From Bacteroidales bacterium (GTDB lineage: Bacteria; Bacteroidota; Bacteroidia; Bacteroidales; Rikenellaceae): a stretch of 64,000 nt of DNA. The notes under the pieces were generated by a model, which saw only the letters and a list, made by a program, of their open reading frames with translations, made no database searches and was not told where the DNA came from. Both the position numbers and the translations under genes were made by a program. The stretch spans positions 248,001 through 312,000 of the forward strand of contig CAJTFS010000002.1 of the NCBI GenBank assembly GCA_910575495.1. Direction: 5' to 3'. Of this stretch, positions 52,795 to 61,982 are shown one piece after another; position 1 is the first letter of the stretch, and each line of letters opens with the position of its first letter.

Positions 52795-53032
52795 TCTTAC
52801 GCTGTGTTTTCAACGTCCGAAGATGTTGCTGCGGGTCGAAGCCTACGGCGATGCCGCTGTTCACACCCTCGTCAATCGCGCTCTTCAACGCTGCAACTTT
52901 GTTTTCCTGCTCCTCCAAAAGCCGCAGTCCGGCGCGCACGACCTCGCTGGCATTATTATAACGCCCCTGCGCAATCGTGGACTGGATGAAGTTCTCGAAA
53001 TAGGTTCCCAAAGCTACCGATGTCGTTTTCAT
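52787..53032 (-). CDS. parD: ParD-type antitoxin
   Basis: 81-residue antitoxin. The N-terminal ribbon-helix-helix domain (TSVALGTYFENFIQSTIAQG, RYNNASEVVRAGLRLLEEQE) binds DNA and the C-terminal tail binds ParE. It comes first in the operon, and a perfect palindrome lies in its promoter, consistent with autoregulation. Confidence 0.9.
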   Translation of the reverse strand: MKTTSVALGTYFENFIQSTIAQGRYNNASEVVRAGLRLLEEQENKVAALKSAIDEGVNSGIAVGFDPQQHLRTLKTQRKNG

Positions 53033-53049
53033 AAGCTGCCTCTTTCTTG

Positions 53050-53080
53050 CAAAGTTACCAATATTTGGTAATGCAACAAA
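53050..53080 (-). promoter_or_regulatory. parDE promoter with palindromic operator
   Basis: TTTG (53080-53077) and TAACTTTG (53057-53050) are 19 bases apart on the minus strand. TTACCAA-TAT-TTGGTAA (53055-53071), a perfect 7-bp-arm palindrome, fills the spacer and overlaps the -7 box. It is the natural site for the ParD ribbon-helix-helix protein. Confidence 0.75.
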
Positions 53081-53206
53081 TTTTTGACCGTTTTTATTTC
53101 AAGCCCACGCCCCGCACCACAAAACGGTCGCCGGCCGACGTTCATTGCCATCGCGGAACAATTCTTGCCGACCCTGCACGACAAACGGAACAAACCTGAA
53201 AAAAGT

Positions 53207-53974
53207 ATGTCGGAACTCAAAATCGAACCGGGATCGCTGCCGGCCGAAAAAAGATTCAGCATTACGGTGACAGAAAAGGGGCCCTTTCTCGTCTACGGAC
53301 GTCCGCCGTTCTGCGAGCAGTTCATCATGCCGGACCCGGACAACGAAAGCTGGTATTTCCAGGAGGGCAAGCACTTTTCCACCGAATCGGAGCCCACGGC
53401 GCTCTGCCGCTGCGGCGCCTCGAAGCGCAAGCCCTACTGCGACGGAGCCCACGTGCACGCCGATTGGGACCCGCAGCTCACGGCGCCCGACAGGCGGCTG
53501 CTCGACGATGCCGAACAGATCGAGGGCGGCACGCTCCGCATGAGCGACAATCCCGCCTATTGCGTCTTCGCCCGTTTCTGCCATCCCTACGGCGACGCGT
53601 GGACCCTTACCGAGGAGTCTTCCGATCCGGAGGCACGCCGGCTGGCCGTCCGCGAAGCCTCGATGTGCCCGAGCGGCCGGCTGACAGCCTGGGACAAAAA
53701 GACGGGCAAGCCCTACGAATTCCGTTTCGAACCGAGTCTCGGACTCATCGAAGACATCGCCATCGGTTCGAGCGGCGGACTCTGGATACGCGGCGGCATC
53801 CCGCTGCGCCGCGAAGACGGCACTACCTACGAAATACGCAACAGGGTGGTGGTCTGCCGGTGCGGCCAGTCGGCCAACAAGCCTTATTGCGACGGCACGC
53901 ACGCAGCCATTAAGTGGCGCGACGATCTACAGGGCGACCCCGTGGGCGAAACCCTGCCCGAAGAGGTCTATTGA
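53207..53974 (+). CDS. Double CDGSH iron-sulfur protein
   Basis: 255-residue protein with two CDGSH-type 2Fe-2S motifs, CRCGASKRKPYCDGAH (about 66-81) and CRCGQSANKPYCDGTH (about 223-238), each with the three Cys and one His ligands. The first, N-terminal 60 residues include a CDGSH-associated beta region (ITVTEKGPFLVYGRPPFC). The section between the motifs has further Cys (FCHPYGDAWTL; SMCPSG). Proteins of this tandem type act in iron or redox homeostasis; the role here is unknown. Monocistronic. Confidence 0.88.
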   Translation: MSELKIEPGSLPAEKRFSITVTEKGPFLVYGRPPFCEQFIMPDPDNESWYFQEGKHFSTESEPTALCRCGASKRKPYCDGAHVHADWDPQLTAPDRRLLDDAEQIEGGTLRMSDNPAYCVFARFCHPYGDAWTLTEESSDPEARRLAVREASMCPSGRLTAWDKKTGKPYEFRFEPSLGLIEDIAIGSSGGLWIRGGIPLRREDGTTYEIRNRVVVCRCGQSANKPYCDGTHAAIKWRDDLQGDPVGETLPEEVY

Positions 53975-54113
53975 ACATAAAGGAGCATTTGCCGGGAATT
54001 CCGGAGCGTCCGGTCGGGCTCTGCCCCAAAAATATATCGTACGCTGGGGCATCGGCTGCAAGCCCGCGCCGGTCGCGCCGGAGCCGGTTCCCGACCGCAC
54101 CCCCGCAAACAGA

Positions 54114-54143
54114 AACGGGCGGCCCTGCTAAAGGCCGCCCGTT
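54114..54143. terminator. Bidirectional terminator between the CDGSH and floA genes
   Basis: 11-bp stem AACGGGCGGCC / GGCCGCCCGTT with an 8-base loop between convergent genes. Confidence 0.8.
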
Positions 54144-54166
54144 CAGTCATCGCTCCGCAGAGCCGA

Positions 54167-55135
54167 TCATTTCTTCTCGGGACGAGCGATGGATTCGCGC
54201 ATCGAAGTGTCGGCGATCATGTTCTTCATCTTATAATAGTCCATGATTCCGAGGTTGCCGTTCCGGAAAGCCTCGGCCATGGCCAGCGGCACCTCGGCTT
54301 CGGCAAGAATCACCTTGGCGCGCGCATCCTGCGCCTTGGCCTTGTTTTCCTGCTCCAGAGCGACAGCCATGGCCCGGCGCTCCTCGGCTTTGGCCTGGGC
54401 GATGTTCTTGTCGGCCTCGGCCTGGTCCATCTGAAGCTGGGCGCCGATGTTCTTGCCGACATCGATGTCGGCAATGTCGATCGAAAGAATTTCGAAAGCC
54501 GTTCCGGCGTCGAGCCCCTTGCCGATCACCACGCGAGAGATCGAATCGGGATTCTCCAGCACGACCTTGTGCGAATCCGACGAACCGATCGACGAGACGA
54601 TGCCCTCGCCGACACGGGCAAGCACGGTCTCCTCACCGGCACCGCCGACCAGCTGCTTGATGTTGGCACGCACCGTGACGCGGGCCTTGGCGATAAGCTG
54701 AATGCCGTCCTTGGCCACGGCGGCCACGGGCGGGGTGTTGATCACCTTGGGGTTGACCGACATCTGCACGGCCTCGAACACGTCGCGGCCTGCCAGATCG
54801 ATGGCCGTGGCCATCTTGAAGTCGAGCATGATGTTGGCTTTCTGCGCCGACACGAGGGCATGCACCACGTTGGTGACGTTGCCGCCGGCCAGGTAGTGGG
54901 CTTCCAGTTCGTTGGGATTGAGTTTCAGCCCCGCCTTCGTGCTCTCGATCATCGACGACACGATGACCGAGGGCGGCACCTTGCGCCAGCGCATCAGAAT
55001 AAGTTGCAGCAGGCTGATCCGCACGCCCGAGACGAGCGCCGAGAACCAAAGGCCCACGGGAATGAAATAGAAGATCAGCCAGATGGCGAAAAGAGCTACG
55101 AATACGATCAGAACGATCATTCCGGATTCAAACAT
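54167..55135 (-). CDS. floA: Flotillin-like protein FloA
   Basis: 322-residue scaffold protein of membrane microdomains. An N-terminal membrane hairpin (about 5-25, 28-48) is followed by an SPFH-like domain ([37 protein letters not shown]). A long Ala/Glu-rich coiled coil comes next ([20 protein letters not shown]) and a conserved end ([18 protein letters not shown]). Length and motifs match the UPF0365 family. It is 13 bases behind the nfeD gene, its usual partner. Confidence 0.96.
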   Translation of the reverse strand: MFESGMIVLIVFVALFAIWLIFYFIPVGLWFSALVSGVRISLLQLILMRWRKVPPSVIVSSMIESTKAGLKLNPNELEAHYLAGGNVTNVVHALVSAQKANIMLDFKMATAIDLAGRDVFEAVQMSVNPKVINTPPVAAVAKDGIQLIAKARVTVRANIKQLVGGAGEETVLARVGEGIVSSIGSSDSHKVVLENPDSISRVVIGKGLDAGTAFEILSIDIADIDVGKNIGAQLQMDQAEADKNIAQAKAEERRAMAVALEQENKAKAQDARAKVILAEAEVPLAMAEAFRNGNLGIMDYYKMKNMIADTSMRESIARPEKK

Positions 55136-55148
55136 ATCACATTGTTTT

Positions 55149-55616
55149 TTAATCGATTGTCCTTACGATGACATTGAAATTCTCGAATCCGACGACCTCC
55201 ACTTCCTTGCGGGGATCGACGAACGAGTCGAGCGACTTGGCTTCGTAGGTGCGGCCGCCGAAGTCGACCTTGCCCATCGGGGCCAGGCGCGAAAGCGTGA
55301 CCCCGCGGTCGCCGACCTTCAGTTCCGACTCGGGAGAGGACATCGACGAAGAGTCGATCTCCTGCCGGAGCGAAAACCGCTGCCAGGTTTTGGCCCGGAG
55401 CGAAACGACCGTGGCCACGAGCGAAAGCAGCAGCACGGCGCCCACCACGATGCAGCCCGTCAACGGATCGTAGTCGCGGAAAGCCATATATACGGCGCTG
55501 CCGTAGCACACCAGCGACAACACGGCGCCCACCGAAAAACCGGGCAGCAGGACCAGTTCGGCCACCAGGAACAGCACGCCGAAGAGGATCAGAATCACGA
55601 TGTAGCACATGCTCAT
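55149..55616 (-). CDS. NfeD-family membrane protein
   Basis: 155-residue protein with three membrane segments in the first 80 residues ([20 protein letters not shown] and following) and a C-terminal OB-fold domain (about 90-155; [33 protein letters not shown]). NfeD proteins partner with flotillins at membrane microdomains. ATG 55616 is chosen; 55610 is also possible. Confidence 0.9.
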   Translation of the reverse strand: MSMCYIVILILFGVLFLVAELVLLPGFSVGAVLSLVCYGSAVYMAFRDYDPLTGCIVVGAVLLLSLVATVVSLRAKTWQRFSLRQEIDSSSMSSPESELKVGDRGVTLSRLAPMGKVDFGGRTYEAKSLDSFVDPRKEVEVVGFENFNVIVRTID

Positions 55617-55664
55617 AACCGAAACGATTACCAATTATGCTATAAAGTTAACAAAATATTCCGA

Positions 55665-57200
55665 TTATTCGGTTATTTCCTCAATTTTTATTTCCAGTCC
55701 GGGAGCGGCCTGCCGCACGGCCGCCGCCACGCGTTCGGCCACGGCCCGGTCGTCGAACATGCCGACCACGAATTTCTGTCCGGCGCGCGAAATAGCGGCC
55801 TCGCCGGCCGTTCCGGCAATGGCCTGCCTAACCTCCGCGGTGAGCGGGGCCGCAGATGCGATCTCGATCCGGAACACCTCGCGCGCAGCCTCGCCATCGA
55901 CCGAAACATTGCGATAGACGCCGTCCGACCACATCACGACTTCGGGGCGCGCAAAACCCCGTTTCTTCAGCAGGGCCTGCGCCTCGTCGGCTTCCTCGCG
56001 CGTAGCGAACCCGCCGGCATAGTAGCACCACTTGCCCTCGTCGTTCTCCAGACACGAGAGCGGCGACACTCCGCGGAACGTGCCCACGGGCCGTTTGGCG
56101 TTGAACGTGCCGAGCAGAATGCGGTAGATCGTGCCACGGGCATACACCTTGCACTCCGGAATGGGGTTGTGCGCATTGTATTTGGCCGGCGTGGAGAAGC
56201 CGACATCCTCGTAGACCAGGAAATAGCGTTCCGTCAGCTCCTGCGGAGGCCGGCAGTATTCGATCGTCGCCAGACGCTCCGACACGCCGTACAACGAATC
56301 GGCCGCCTGGGCGAAACCCAGCAGCTCGGCCAGCGCCGTCTCGTTGGAGACGAGCAGTTGTTTGCGCAGGAAGTAGTCGACGATCTTGTCCGACACCGTC
56401 TCGCCGCTCAGCGCCGCCGCCGTGCGGGCGATCTTGGCGCCTTCCTCCTCCTGCCGGACAAGCAGCTCTTCCTTGCCCATCTTGTCGAGCAGATAGCCGT
56501 AGGCATAGCTCTTGTTGTCGAACACATAGGTCCACACCTCCGACAACGAATCGGCCAGCGCCCGGTTCACGCCCGCAAGCGTCCGGTAGCGGTCGTAAAT
56601 CTCCACGGCTTCGGCTTCGACCGTAGCTTCGCGGTAGGAGTCGGCCAGTTGTTCGAGCGTCTCGTAGTTGGAAAGGTAGCGTTCGGCGCACCGCAGGGCC
56701 GTCGTCTCCAGTTGCTGGGCCTTGAGCAGCGCCGCGTAGTCCGCCTCGGGAAGTTCGTTGCGGAACCACGTGTTCTCCACCAGGTTGCGGACCTTCTGCC
56801 CTTCGGGAATCTCGGGGGCTTCCGTCTCCGACGACTCCGGCGGAGCCACCGTACCGTTGAGATTGGCCAGCACCCAGTTCTGCTCGATGGTGTTGATCCT
56901 GTCGATCAGACGCCCCTTGGCCGTGCGTATCTCGAAAATACGGTTCTCCAGTTCCAGAATCTCGTCGGCGAACTTGCGGCCCTCCTCCGGATTCTCGCGC
57001 AGCTGCCGCCGCATCCCCTCCACGGCATGGACCACCGAATCCTCCCTTATCTGCAGCCGGGCGTCCTCCTCCAGGAGCGACATGTACTCGGCATTGTCCT
57101 CCAGGCCCGCGATGCGGGCCTCGACGGGAGGCTGTTGGGCGCGCATGACGCCCGCGAAAAGCAGCGCCGCGCCCGCAAAGAGACCGAACTTGCGAATCAT
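55665..57200 (-). CDS. Exported SPOR-like repeat protein
   Basis: 511-residue secreted protein (signal peptide MIRKFGLFAGAALLFAGVMRA). The central part (about 30-330) is predicted helical, with coiled-coil-like segments (IREDSVVHAVEGMRRQL; ELENRIFEIRTAKG). The C-terminal 170 residues contain two SPOR-like units (YRILLGTFNAKRPVGTFRGV ... CYYAGGFATREEADEAQALL; FRIEIASAAPL ... KFVVGMFDDRAVAERVAAAV). SPOR domains bind denuded septal peptidoglycan, so a septal role is possible. Its gene is 5 bases behind trkH. Confidence 0.8.
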   Translation of the reverse strand: MIRKFGLFAGAALLFAGVMRAQQPPVEARIAGLEDNAEYMSLLEEDARLQIREDSVVHAVEGMRRQLRENPEEGRKFADEILELENRIFEIRTAKGRLIDRINTIEQNWVLANLNGTVAPPESSETEAPEIPEGQKVRNLVENTWFRNELPEADYAALLKAQQLETTALRCAERYLSNYETLEQLADSYREATVEAEAVEIYDRYRTLAGVNRALADSLSEVWTYVFDNKSYAYGYLLDKMGKEELLVRQEEEGAKIARTAAALSGETVSDKIVDYFLRKQLLVSNETALAELLGFAQAADSLYGVSERLATIEYCRPPQELTERYFLVYEDVGFSTPAKYNAHNPIPECKVYARGTIYRILLGTFNAKRPVGTFRGVSPLSCLENDEGKWCYYAGGFATREEADEAQALLKKRGFARPEVVMWSDGVYRNVSVDGEAAREVFRIEIASAAPLTAEVRQAIAGTAGEAAISRAGQKFVVGMFDDRAVAERVAAAVRQAAPGLEIKIEEITE

Positions 57201-57205
57201 TGGGG

Positions 57206-58651
57206 TTATCTCCACCATTTGAGGAAAAAGAGCTGAATAAGTCCGAAAATCTCCAGACGCCCGAAGAGCATCAGAAGCGAACCGAAAAGTTTGAGTGCGC
57301 CGGGCAGTTCGGCGTAGGTGTTCATCGAGCCGACCTCTCCGAAACCGGGGCCTACGTTGCCCAGCATGGCCACCGATCCCGTGAAAGCCGTGGTCAGATC
57401 GGTGCCGCAGAGCGCCGCGAAAACCGTACCGGCCAGAATCAAGATGAAATAGGCGACGATGAAGACCATCACCGTATGCAGGAATTCGTTCTCCTGCACC
57501 ACGCCGTCCAGCCGCACGCGGATCACCGCGTTGGGATGCTGCTGCTGCTTCAGGCGCGCCCGCATCATCTTGACGGCCAGCACCAGGCGGTTGATCTTGA
57601 TACCGCCCGAAGTCGAGCCGGCCGAACCGCAGACCAACGAACCGAAAATCAGAATGACCACCGCCAGCGGAGTCCACAGATTGGTGTCGGCCGTCGCGAA
57701 GCCGGTCGTCGAGACGAGCGACACGAACTGGAAGAGCCCGTAGCGGAACGAAGCCGAAAAAGTGGGGTAGAGCCCGGCGGCGTAGATGCTCACGGCGATG
57801 ACGAGGCCGCCGCTCAGCGACATGCCCAGATACCAGCGCGTCACCTCCGAGCGGGCGATGTTGTTGCGTTTGCCCGTGACCGTGGCATAGATCAGTCCGA
57901 AGTGGATGCCGGCCGTAGCCATGACAATGATAAGGATCGTGTCGATCAGCGGGCTGTTGTAATGGGCGATGCTGGCATTGTGGGTCGAGAAGCCGCTCGT
58001 GGCGCTCGCCGACATGCCGTGGCACAGCGCCTCGAACCACTCCATGCCCGCCAGCTTGAGCGCGACGGTGGAGAGCAGCGTGAGCCCGACATAGACCACC
58101 AGCAGAATGCGTACGATGATCTGCGTGCGGTAGCGATAATTGTCCTTGGCCAGCGTGGAGAGCTCCACGTTCGAAAGGGTCATCTTGCTTCGTCCCATCG
58201 ACGGGAGGATGACCAGCGCGAACATCACGACGCCCATGCCGCCGATCCAGGTCGAGGAGATGCGCCAGAACTGCATGCCGCGCGGCAGGGCCTCGACGTC
58301 GGTCAGCACGGTGGCACCCGTGGTAGTGAAGCCCGAGACGCTCTCGAACAACGCATTGACCAGCGTGAATTCGCCGCCCCAGATCAGGTAGGGGAACGTC
58401 CCGACGATGCAGGCCACCAGCCACGAACCGACCACGATGCAGAAGCCCTCCTTGTTGGAAAGCTGCACCTTCTTCTCGACGAAAATCAACGGGAAAGCCC
58501 CCAGCAGCATGGTGAGAAGCGCAGCGAGCAGCAGCGGATAGAACGACGAATCCATGCCGTTGAGCCACGAAATGCCGGCCGACAACAGCATGAAGCCGGC
58601 GATGAACAGCATCACCATGCCTATGTATCTCAGAACGACGTCTACCCGCAT
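57206..58651 (-). CDS. trkH: TrkH/KtrB-family potassium uptake protein
   Basis: 481-residue K+ channel-like transporter. Four membrane-pore-membrane repeats are visible, with filter-type Gly residues (SGFTTTGATVL; SATSGFSTHN; STTGFATADT; LGNVGPGFGE). It needs a TrkA/KtrA regulatory subunit, not encoded in this window. It lies 6 bases after the sensor-like gene and 5 before the SPOR-like gene, so the three form one operon. Confidence 0.95.
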   Translation of the reverse strand: MRVDVVLRYIGMVMLFIAGFMLLSAGISWLNGMDSSFYPLLLAALLTMLLGAFPLIFVEKKVQLSNKEGFCIVVGSWLVACIVGTFPYLIWGGEFTLVNALFESVSGFTTTGATVLTDVEALPRGMQFWRISSTWIGGMGVVMFALVILPSMGRSKMTLSNVELSTLAKDNYRYRTQIIVRILLVVYVGLTLLSTVALKLAGMEWFEALCHGMSASATSGFSTHNASIAHYNSPLIDTILIIVMATAGIHFGLIYATVTGKRNNIARSEVTRWYLGMSLSGGLVIAVSIYAAGLYPTFSASFRYGLFQFVSLVSTTGFATADTNLWTPLAVVILIFGSLVCGSAGSTSGGIKINRLVLAVKMMRARLKQQQHPNAVIRVRLDGVVQENEFLHTVMVFIVAYFILILAGTVFAALCGTDLTTAFTGSVAMLGNVGPGFGEVGSMNTYAELPGALKLFGSLLMLFGRLEIFGLIQLFFLKWWR

Positions 58652-58657
58652 GGTCGG

Positions 58658-59449
58658 TTACGCTTTATGCTGCCGGCAAAGGCCGATGAGGGTGTCGATC
58701 TTCTCCTTGAGTTCGAGCATCTCGTCCTTCAGATCGCCCGCCACGGCGAACGGCACGCGGAACGCGAGCCAGTCGCCCAGCCCCTTGTTCATGCGCAGGA
58801 TCGGATTGACGCTGTAGATAAGCATGAAGTAGAAGAGCATCAGCACGATGGCGATCATCACCACGAGCGAGATCAGCACCGGCGTGACGGCCCGGTAGGC
58901 GTTCTTCTTCATCTGCTCGGTACGCGGCGCCAGCGAACTCTGCGCCGAAGTCATGTAGCTCTTGATGGCCGAGGTCAGGCGTCCGTAGACCGCTTCATAC
59001 TGGTCGTTGTACCACCGGGCGCCCAGCGAATCGGCCCGGAAACGGGCCTGCGGCTTCGCGGCGCGCTCCACGGCCCCGAAAGCCAGGTAGCTGTCGGTGA
59101 GCAGGCGCAGTTCGGTCGTCACGAACGACAGCGAATCGAGATACGATTTTTCCAGCGCTTCGTGCTGGGCCACCAGCAAGGTGTTCTCCAGACGCTCCAG
59201 GCTCGCCACGCACAGGCTGTCGGAGCCCCGGTCGCCGAACACGGCCAGGCGGATCATCGAAACGTTGTGGCCATGGGCCGCATCGAGCATCTCCCGGGCC
59301 AGCTCGATGTTCCGCTTGCTGGTTTGCAGGATGTCGTCCGTATCGCGGCTCAGCCGGCTCAGTTCGAACAGCGAGACCATTCCCGAAAAGAACAACAGGC
59401 AAACGATACTTCCAAAACCGATCGTCACCCGTCTGCGCATACCTGTCAT
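58658..59449 (-). CDS. 4HB-MCP-like membrane sensor without output domain
   Basis: 263-residue protein. It has two membrane segments (about 10-32 and 190-212) enclosing a helical periplasmic domain like the four-helix-bundle MCP sensor (RNIELAREMLDAAHGHNVSM; LERLENTLLVAQHEALEKS). A HAMP-like linker (INPILRMNKGLGDWLAFRVP) and a short helix end the protein, with no chemotaxis, kinase or cyclase output. As first gene of the trkH operon it might sense the envelope state for the K+ transporter. ATG 59449 or 59440. Confidence 0.75.
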   Translation of the reverse strand: MTGMRRRVTIGFGSIVCLLFFSGMVSLFELSRLSRDTDDILQTSKRNIELAREMLDAAHGHNVSMIRLAVFGDRGSDSLCVASLERLENTLLVAQHEALEKSYLDSLSFVTTELRLLTDSYLAFGAVERAAKPQARFRADSLGARWYNDQYEAVYGRLTSAIKSYMTSAQSSLAPRTEQMKKNAYRAVTPVLISLVVMIAIVLMLFYFMLIYSVNPILRMNKGLGDWLAFRVPFAVAGDLKDEMLELKEKIDTLIGLCRQHKA

Positions 59450-59521
59450 AGCTTGATTATTGAAGACACCGGCACATCATATGAATTCGGCCGGCGGCTT
59501 TAAATTTCGCAAATATAACCA

Positions 59522-60820
59522 TTATTCCCGGATTTCTCCCCACAAATCGTGCGAAACGTCCATCGCCCCCAGTCTGACGCGGCAGACGGTGTTGATGCGC
59601 GAACGGTCGTAGGGGGCCTTCACCCGGCGGTACTGGCCCGTGTAGCCGAACATCATGCCGCCGCGCATCGTGCTCTCGAACAGCACGTCGGCCTCTGTGC
59701 CGCTCGCCTGTGCGCAGAAATCGCCGTGCAGCCGGGCGCACAACTCCTCCAGTTCGCCGACACGCCGCGTGACGACCGACGCCTGCACCTTGCCGGGCAT
59801 TCCGACGGCCGGCGTCCCCGGACGCTCCGAAAACGGGAAGATATGCAGAAACGCGGGCTTCAGCCCGGCCAGAAAGTCGTAGGTCGTGCGGTGATCGGCC
59901 TCGGTCTCGCCCGGGAAGCCGACGATCACGTCGATGCCGATGAAAGCATCGGGCATCGCCCGCCGCACGGAGGCGATGCGTTCGGCGAAACGGGCCGTCG
60001 TATAGCGGCGGCGCATCAGTCCCAGAATCCGGTCCGAACCGCTCTGCAACGGGATGTGGAAATGGTGCTGGAACTTGGGCGACGCGGCGCAGAACGCAAT
60101 GATTTCGTCGGTCAGCAGGTTGGGCTCGATCGACGAAATGCGGTAGCGGTCGATTCCGTCCACCCCGTCGAGCGCCCGCAGCAGGTCGATGAACTTCTCG
60201 CCCGTCGTACGGCCGAAATCGCCGGTGTTGATTCCCGTGATGACGATCTCGCGCTGACCCGCCGCCGCGATCTGCCGCGCTTCATCGACCAGTTCGGCGA
60301 TCGGCATGTTGCGGCTCGAACCGCGGGCGTAGTGGATCGTGCAATAGGAGCAGCAGTAGTCGCAGCCGTCCTGCACCTTCAGAAAGGCGCGCGTGCGGTC
60401 GCCGCTCGAAAAAGCCGCGAAGAACGACGTCAGCGAATCGGTGTCGCAGCTGTAGACCTGCGCCCGGCCCTTGCCCGGCAGTGCGAGGACCCGGCGGTAC
60501 AGTTCGCCCTTGTCGTTGTTGCTCAGCACCAGGTCGACCCCCTCGATGGCCGCTATCTCCTGCGGCTTGAGCTGAGCATAGCATCCCGTCACGGCGATGA
60601 TCGCCTGCGGATTGCGGCGGTGGAGCTTGCGGATCAGGTTGCGGCACTTCTTGTCGGCATGCTCGGTCACCGAACAGCTGTTGATGACGCAAATGTCGGC
60701 TTCGGCATCGGGCGCCACGCGCTCGAAACCGCCGCGCTCGAACTCCCGGGCCAGCGTCGACGACTCCGAAAAGTTGAGTTTGCAGCCGAGGGTATGAAAA
60801 TTGACTCTGCGAGGTTGCAT
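59522..60820 (-). CDS. mtaB: tRNA t6A37 methylthiotransferase MtaB
   Basis: 432-residue radical-SAM enzyme that converts t6A37 to ms2t6A37 in tRNAs reading ANN codons. The N-terminal UPF0004 domain has three cluster Cys (TLGCKLN, INSCSVTE, TGCYAQ). The radical-SAM Cys triad is in CDYCCSYC, and a TRAM-like end follows (DVLFESTMRGGMMFGYTGQY). Length and motifs are typical. ATG 60820 is chosen because MQPRRVNFHTLGCKLN is the family start. Confidence 0.95.
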   Translation of the reverse strand: MQPRRVNFHTLGCKLNFSESSTLAREFERGGFERVAPDAEADICVINSCSVTEHADKKCRNLIRKLHRRNPQAIIAVTGCYAQLKPQEIAAIEGVDLVLSNNDKGELYRRVLALPGKGRAQVYSCDTDSLTSFFAAFSSGDRTRAFLKVQDGCDYCCSYCTIHYARGSSRNMPIAELVDEARQIAAAGQREIVITGINTGDFGRTTGEKFIDLLRALDGVDGIDRYRISSIEPNLLTDEIIAFCAASPKFQHHFHIPLQSGSDRILGLMRRRYTTARFAERIASVRRAMPDAFIGIDVIVGFPGETEADHRTTYDFLAGLKPAFLHIFPFSERPGTPAVGMPGKVQASVVTRRVGELEELCARLHGDFCAQASGTEADVLFESTMRGGMMFGYTGQYRRVKAPYDRSRINTVCRVRLGAMDVSHDLWGEIRE

Positions 60821-60829
60821 CCTAATAAG

Positions 60830-60960
60830 GTGAAAAGTGAAAAGTGAAAGGTGAAAAGCAAGACCGCCGGCAGACCATGCCCGGCTGCCGCGGCGGCCGG
60901 GCAAACCGGGGCTGAACCGGGACTGCCGCGGCGGCCGTACAAACCGGGGCTGAACCGGAC
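60830..60960. repeat. Intergenic repeats: GTGAAAA run and a 38-bp tandem duplication
   Basis: Four units like GTGAAAAGTGAAAA occur at about 60830-60858. A 38-bp unit (CTGCCGCGGCGGCC ... AACCGGGGCTGAACCGG) occurs twice in tandem at 60885-60922 and 60923-60960, with few changes. The rest of 60961-61148 shows no gene. Confidence 0.7.
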
Positions 60961-61148
60961 CTGTCCCCCTCCTGCCGGGAATCCGCCCGTCCGAAGCGCA
61001 CCCGAAGCTGCGCCTCTGCCGCGAAGACCCCGATCGGAAAGCGGACCGATGCTTGTTGCCTTTCGCCTGCGAAATTACGAAAAGCCGCCGAAAAAGAGGA
61101 GCTTTTCCCGGAAAAAAGCGTAAATTTGCGCGCATTCGACATCGGACC

Positions 61149-61982
61149 ATGGGATTCATCGACGATCTGTTCCAGTACGCCTATCTCTCCAACGCGCTGG
61201 CGGCCTGCATCCTCGCAGGCATCGCCTGCGGAATGGCCGGCACCTACGTGGTGTGCCGGCGCATGGTCTTCCTGGCCGGCGGCATCACGCACTCCTCGTT
61301 CGGAGGACTGGGCATCGCGTTCTATCTGGGTGCCGACCCCATCATCGGCGCCATGCTTTTCGCCGTGCTTTCGGCCTTGGGCATCGAGTGGGCCGGCAGC
61401 CGGGGGCGCATCCGCGAAGATTCGGCCATCGGCATCGTGTGGTCGGTGGGCATGGCCGTGGGAGCGCTCTTCATGAGCCTGCGTCCGGGCTACACCTCGG
61501 GCGATCTGTCGGCCTACCTCTTCGGCAGCATCATCACCGTCACGCGCGGCGATGTCGTCGCACTCGGCGCGCTGGCGCTGCTGCTGGTCATCGGCGCCGC
61601 CCTGTGGCTCCGGCCCGTGATGTATGTGGCCTTCGACCGCGAGTTCGCCCGCAGCCGCGGCATCCGCACGCAGCTGATCTCCTACCTCATGGCCGCCTTG
61701 ATCGCCGTGACGATCGTCCTTTCGATCCGCATCATGGGCATCGTGCTGCTCATCTCGCTGCTCACGCTCCCCGTGGTCATCGTCAACACCTTTTCGCGTT
61801 CCTACCGCACGCTCGCCGTGGCCGCACCCGTCGTCGCCATCGCCGGCAACGTCGCCGGACTGGTCGCAAGCTACCATTTCGAAGTCCCGCCCGGCGCCTC
61901 CATAATATTTACGCTCACTTTGACGCTCGTTATCGCAAAACTGTTAACTTTGCGTCGCAGAAAACCGGTAACGGCCGCATGA
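61149..61982 (+). CDS. Metal ABC transporter permease (ZnuB/MntB-like)
   Basis: 277-residue membrane protein of the ABC-3 family with seven to eight hydrophobic segments. LAGGITHSSFGGLGIAF and GDLSAYLFGSIITVTRGDV are characteristic. It imports Zn2+, Mn2+ or Fe2+ with an ATPase and a binding protein, neither of which is beside it. ATG 61149 is chosen. Its TGA overlaps the next gene's ATG (ATGA), so the two are translationally coupled. Confidence 0.9.
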   Translation: MGFIDDLFQYAYLSNALAACILAGIACGMAGTYVVCRRMVFLAGGITHSSFGGLGIAFYLGADPIIGAMLFAVLSALGIEWAGSRGRIREDSAIGIVWSVGMAVGALFMSLRPGYTSGDLSAYLFGSIITVTRGDVVALGALALLLVIGAALWLRPVMYVAFDREFARSRGIRTQLISYLMAALIAVTIVLSIRIMGIVLLISLLTLPVVIVNTFSRSYRTLAVAAPVVAIAGNVAGLVASYHFEVPPGASIIFTLTLTLVIAKLLTLRRRKPVTAA

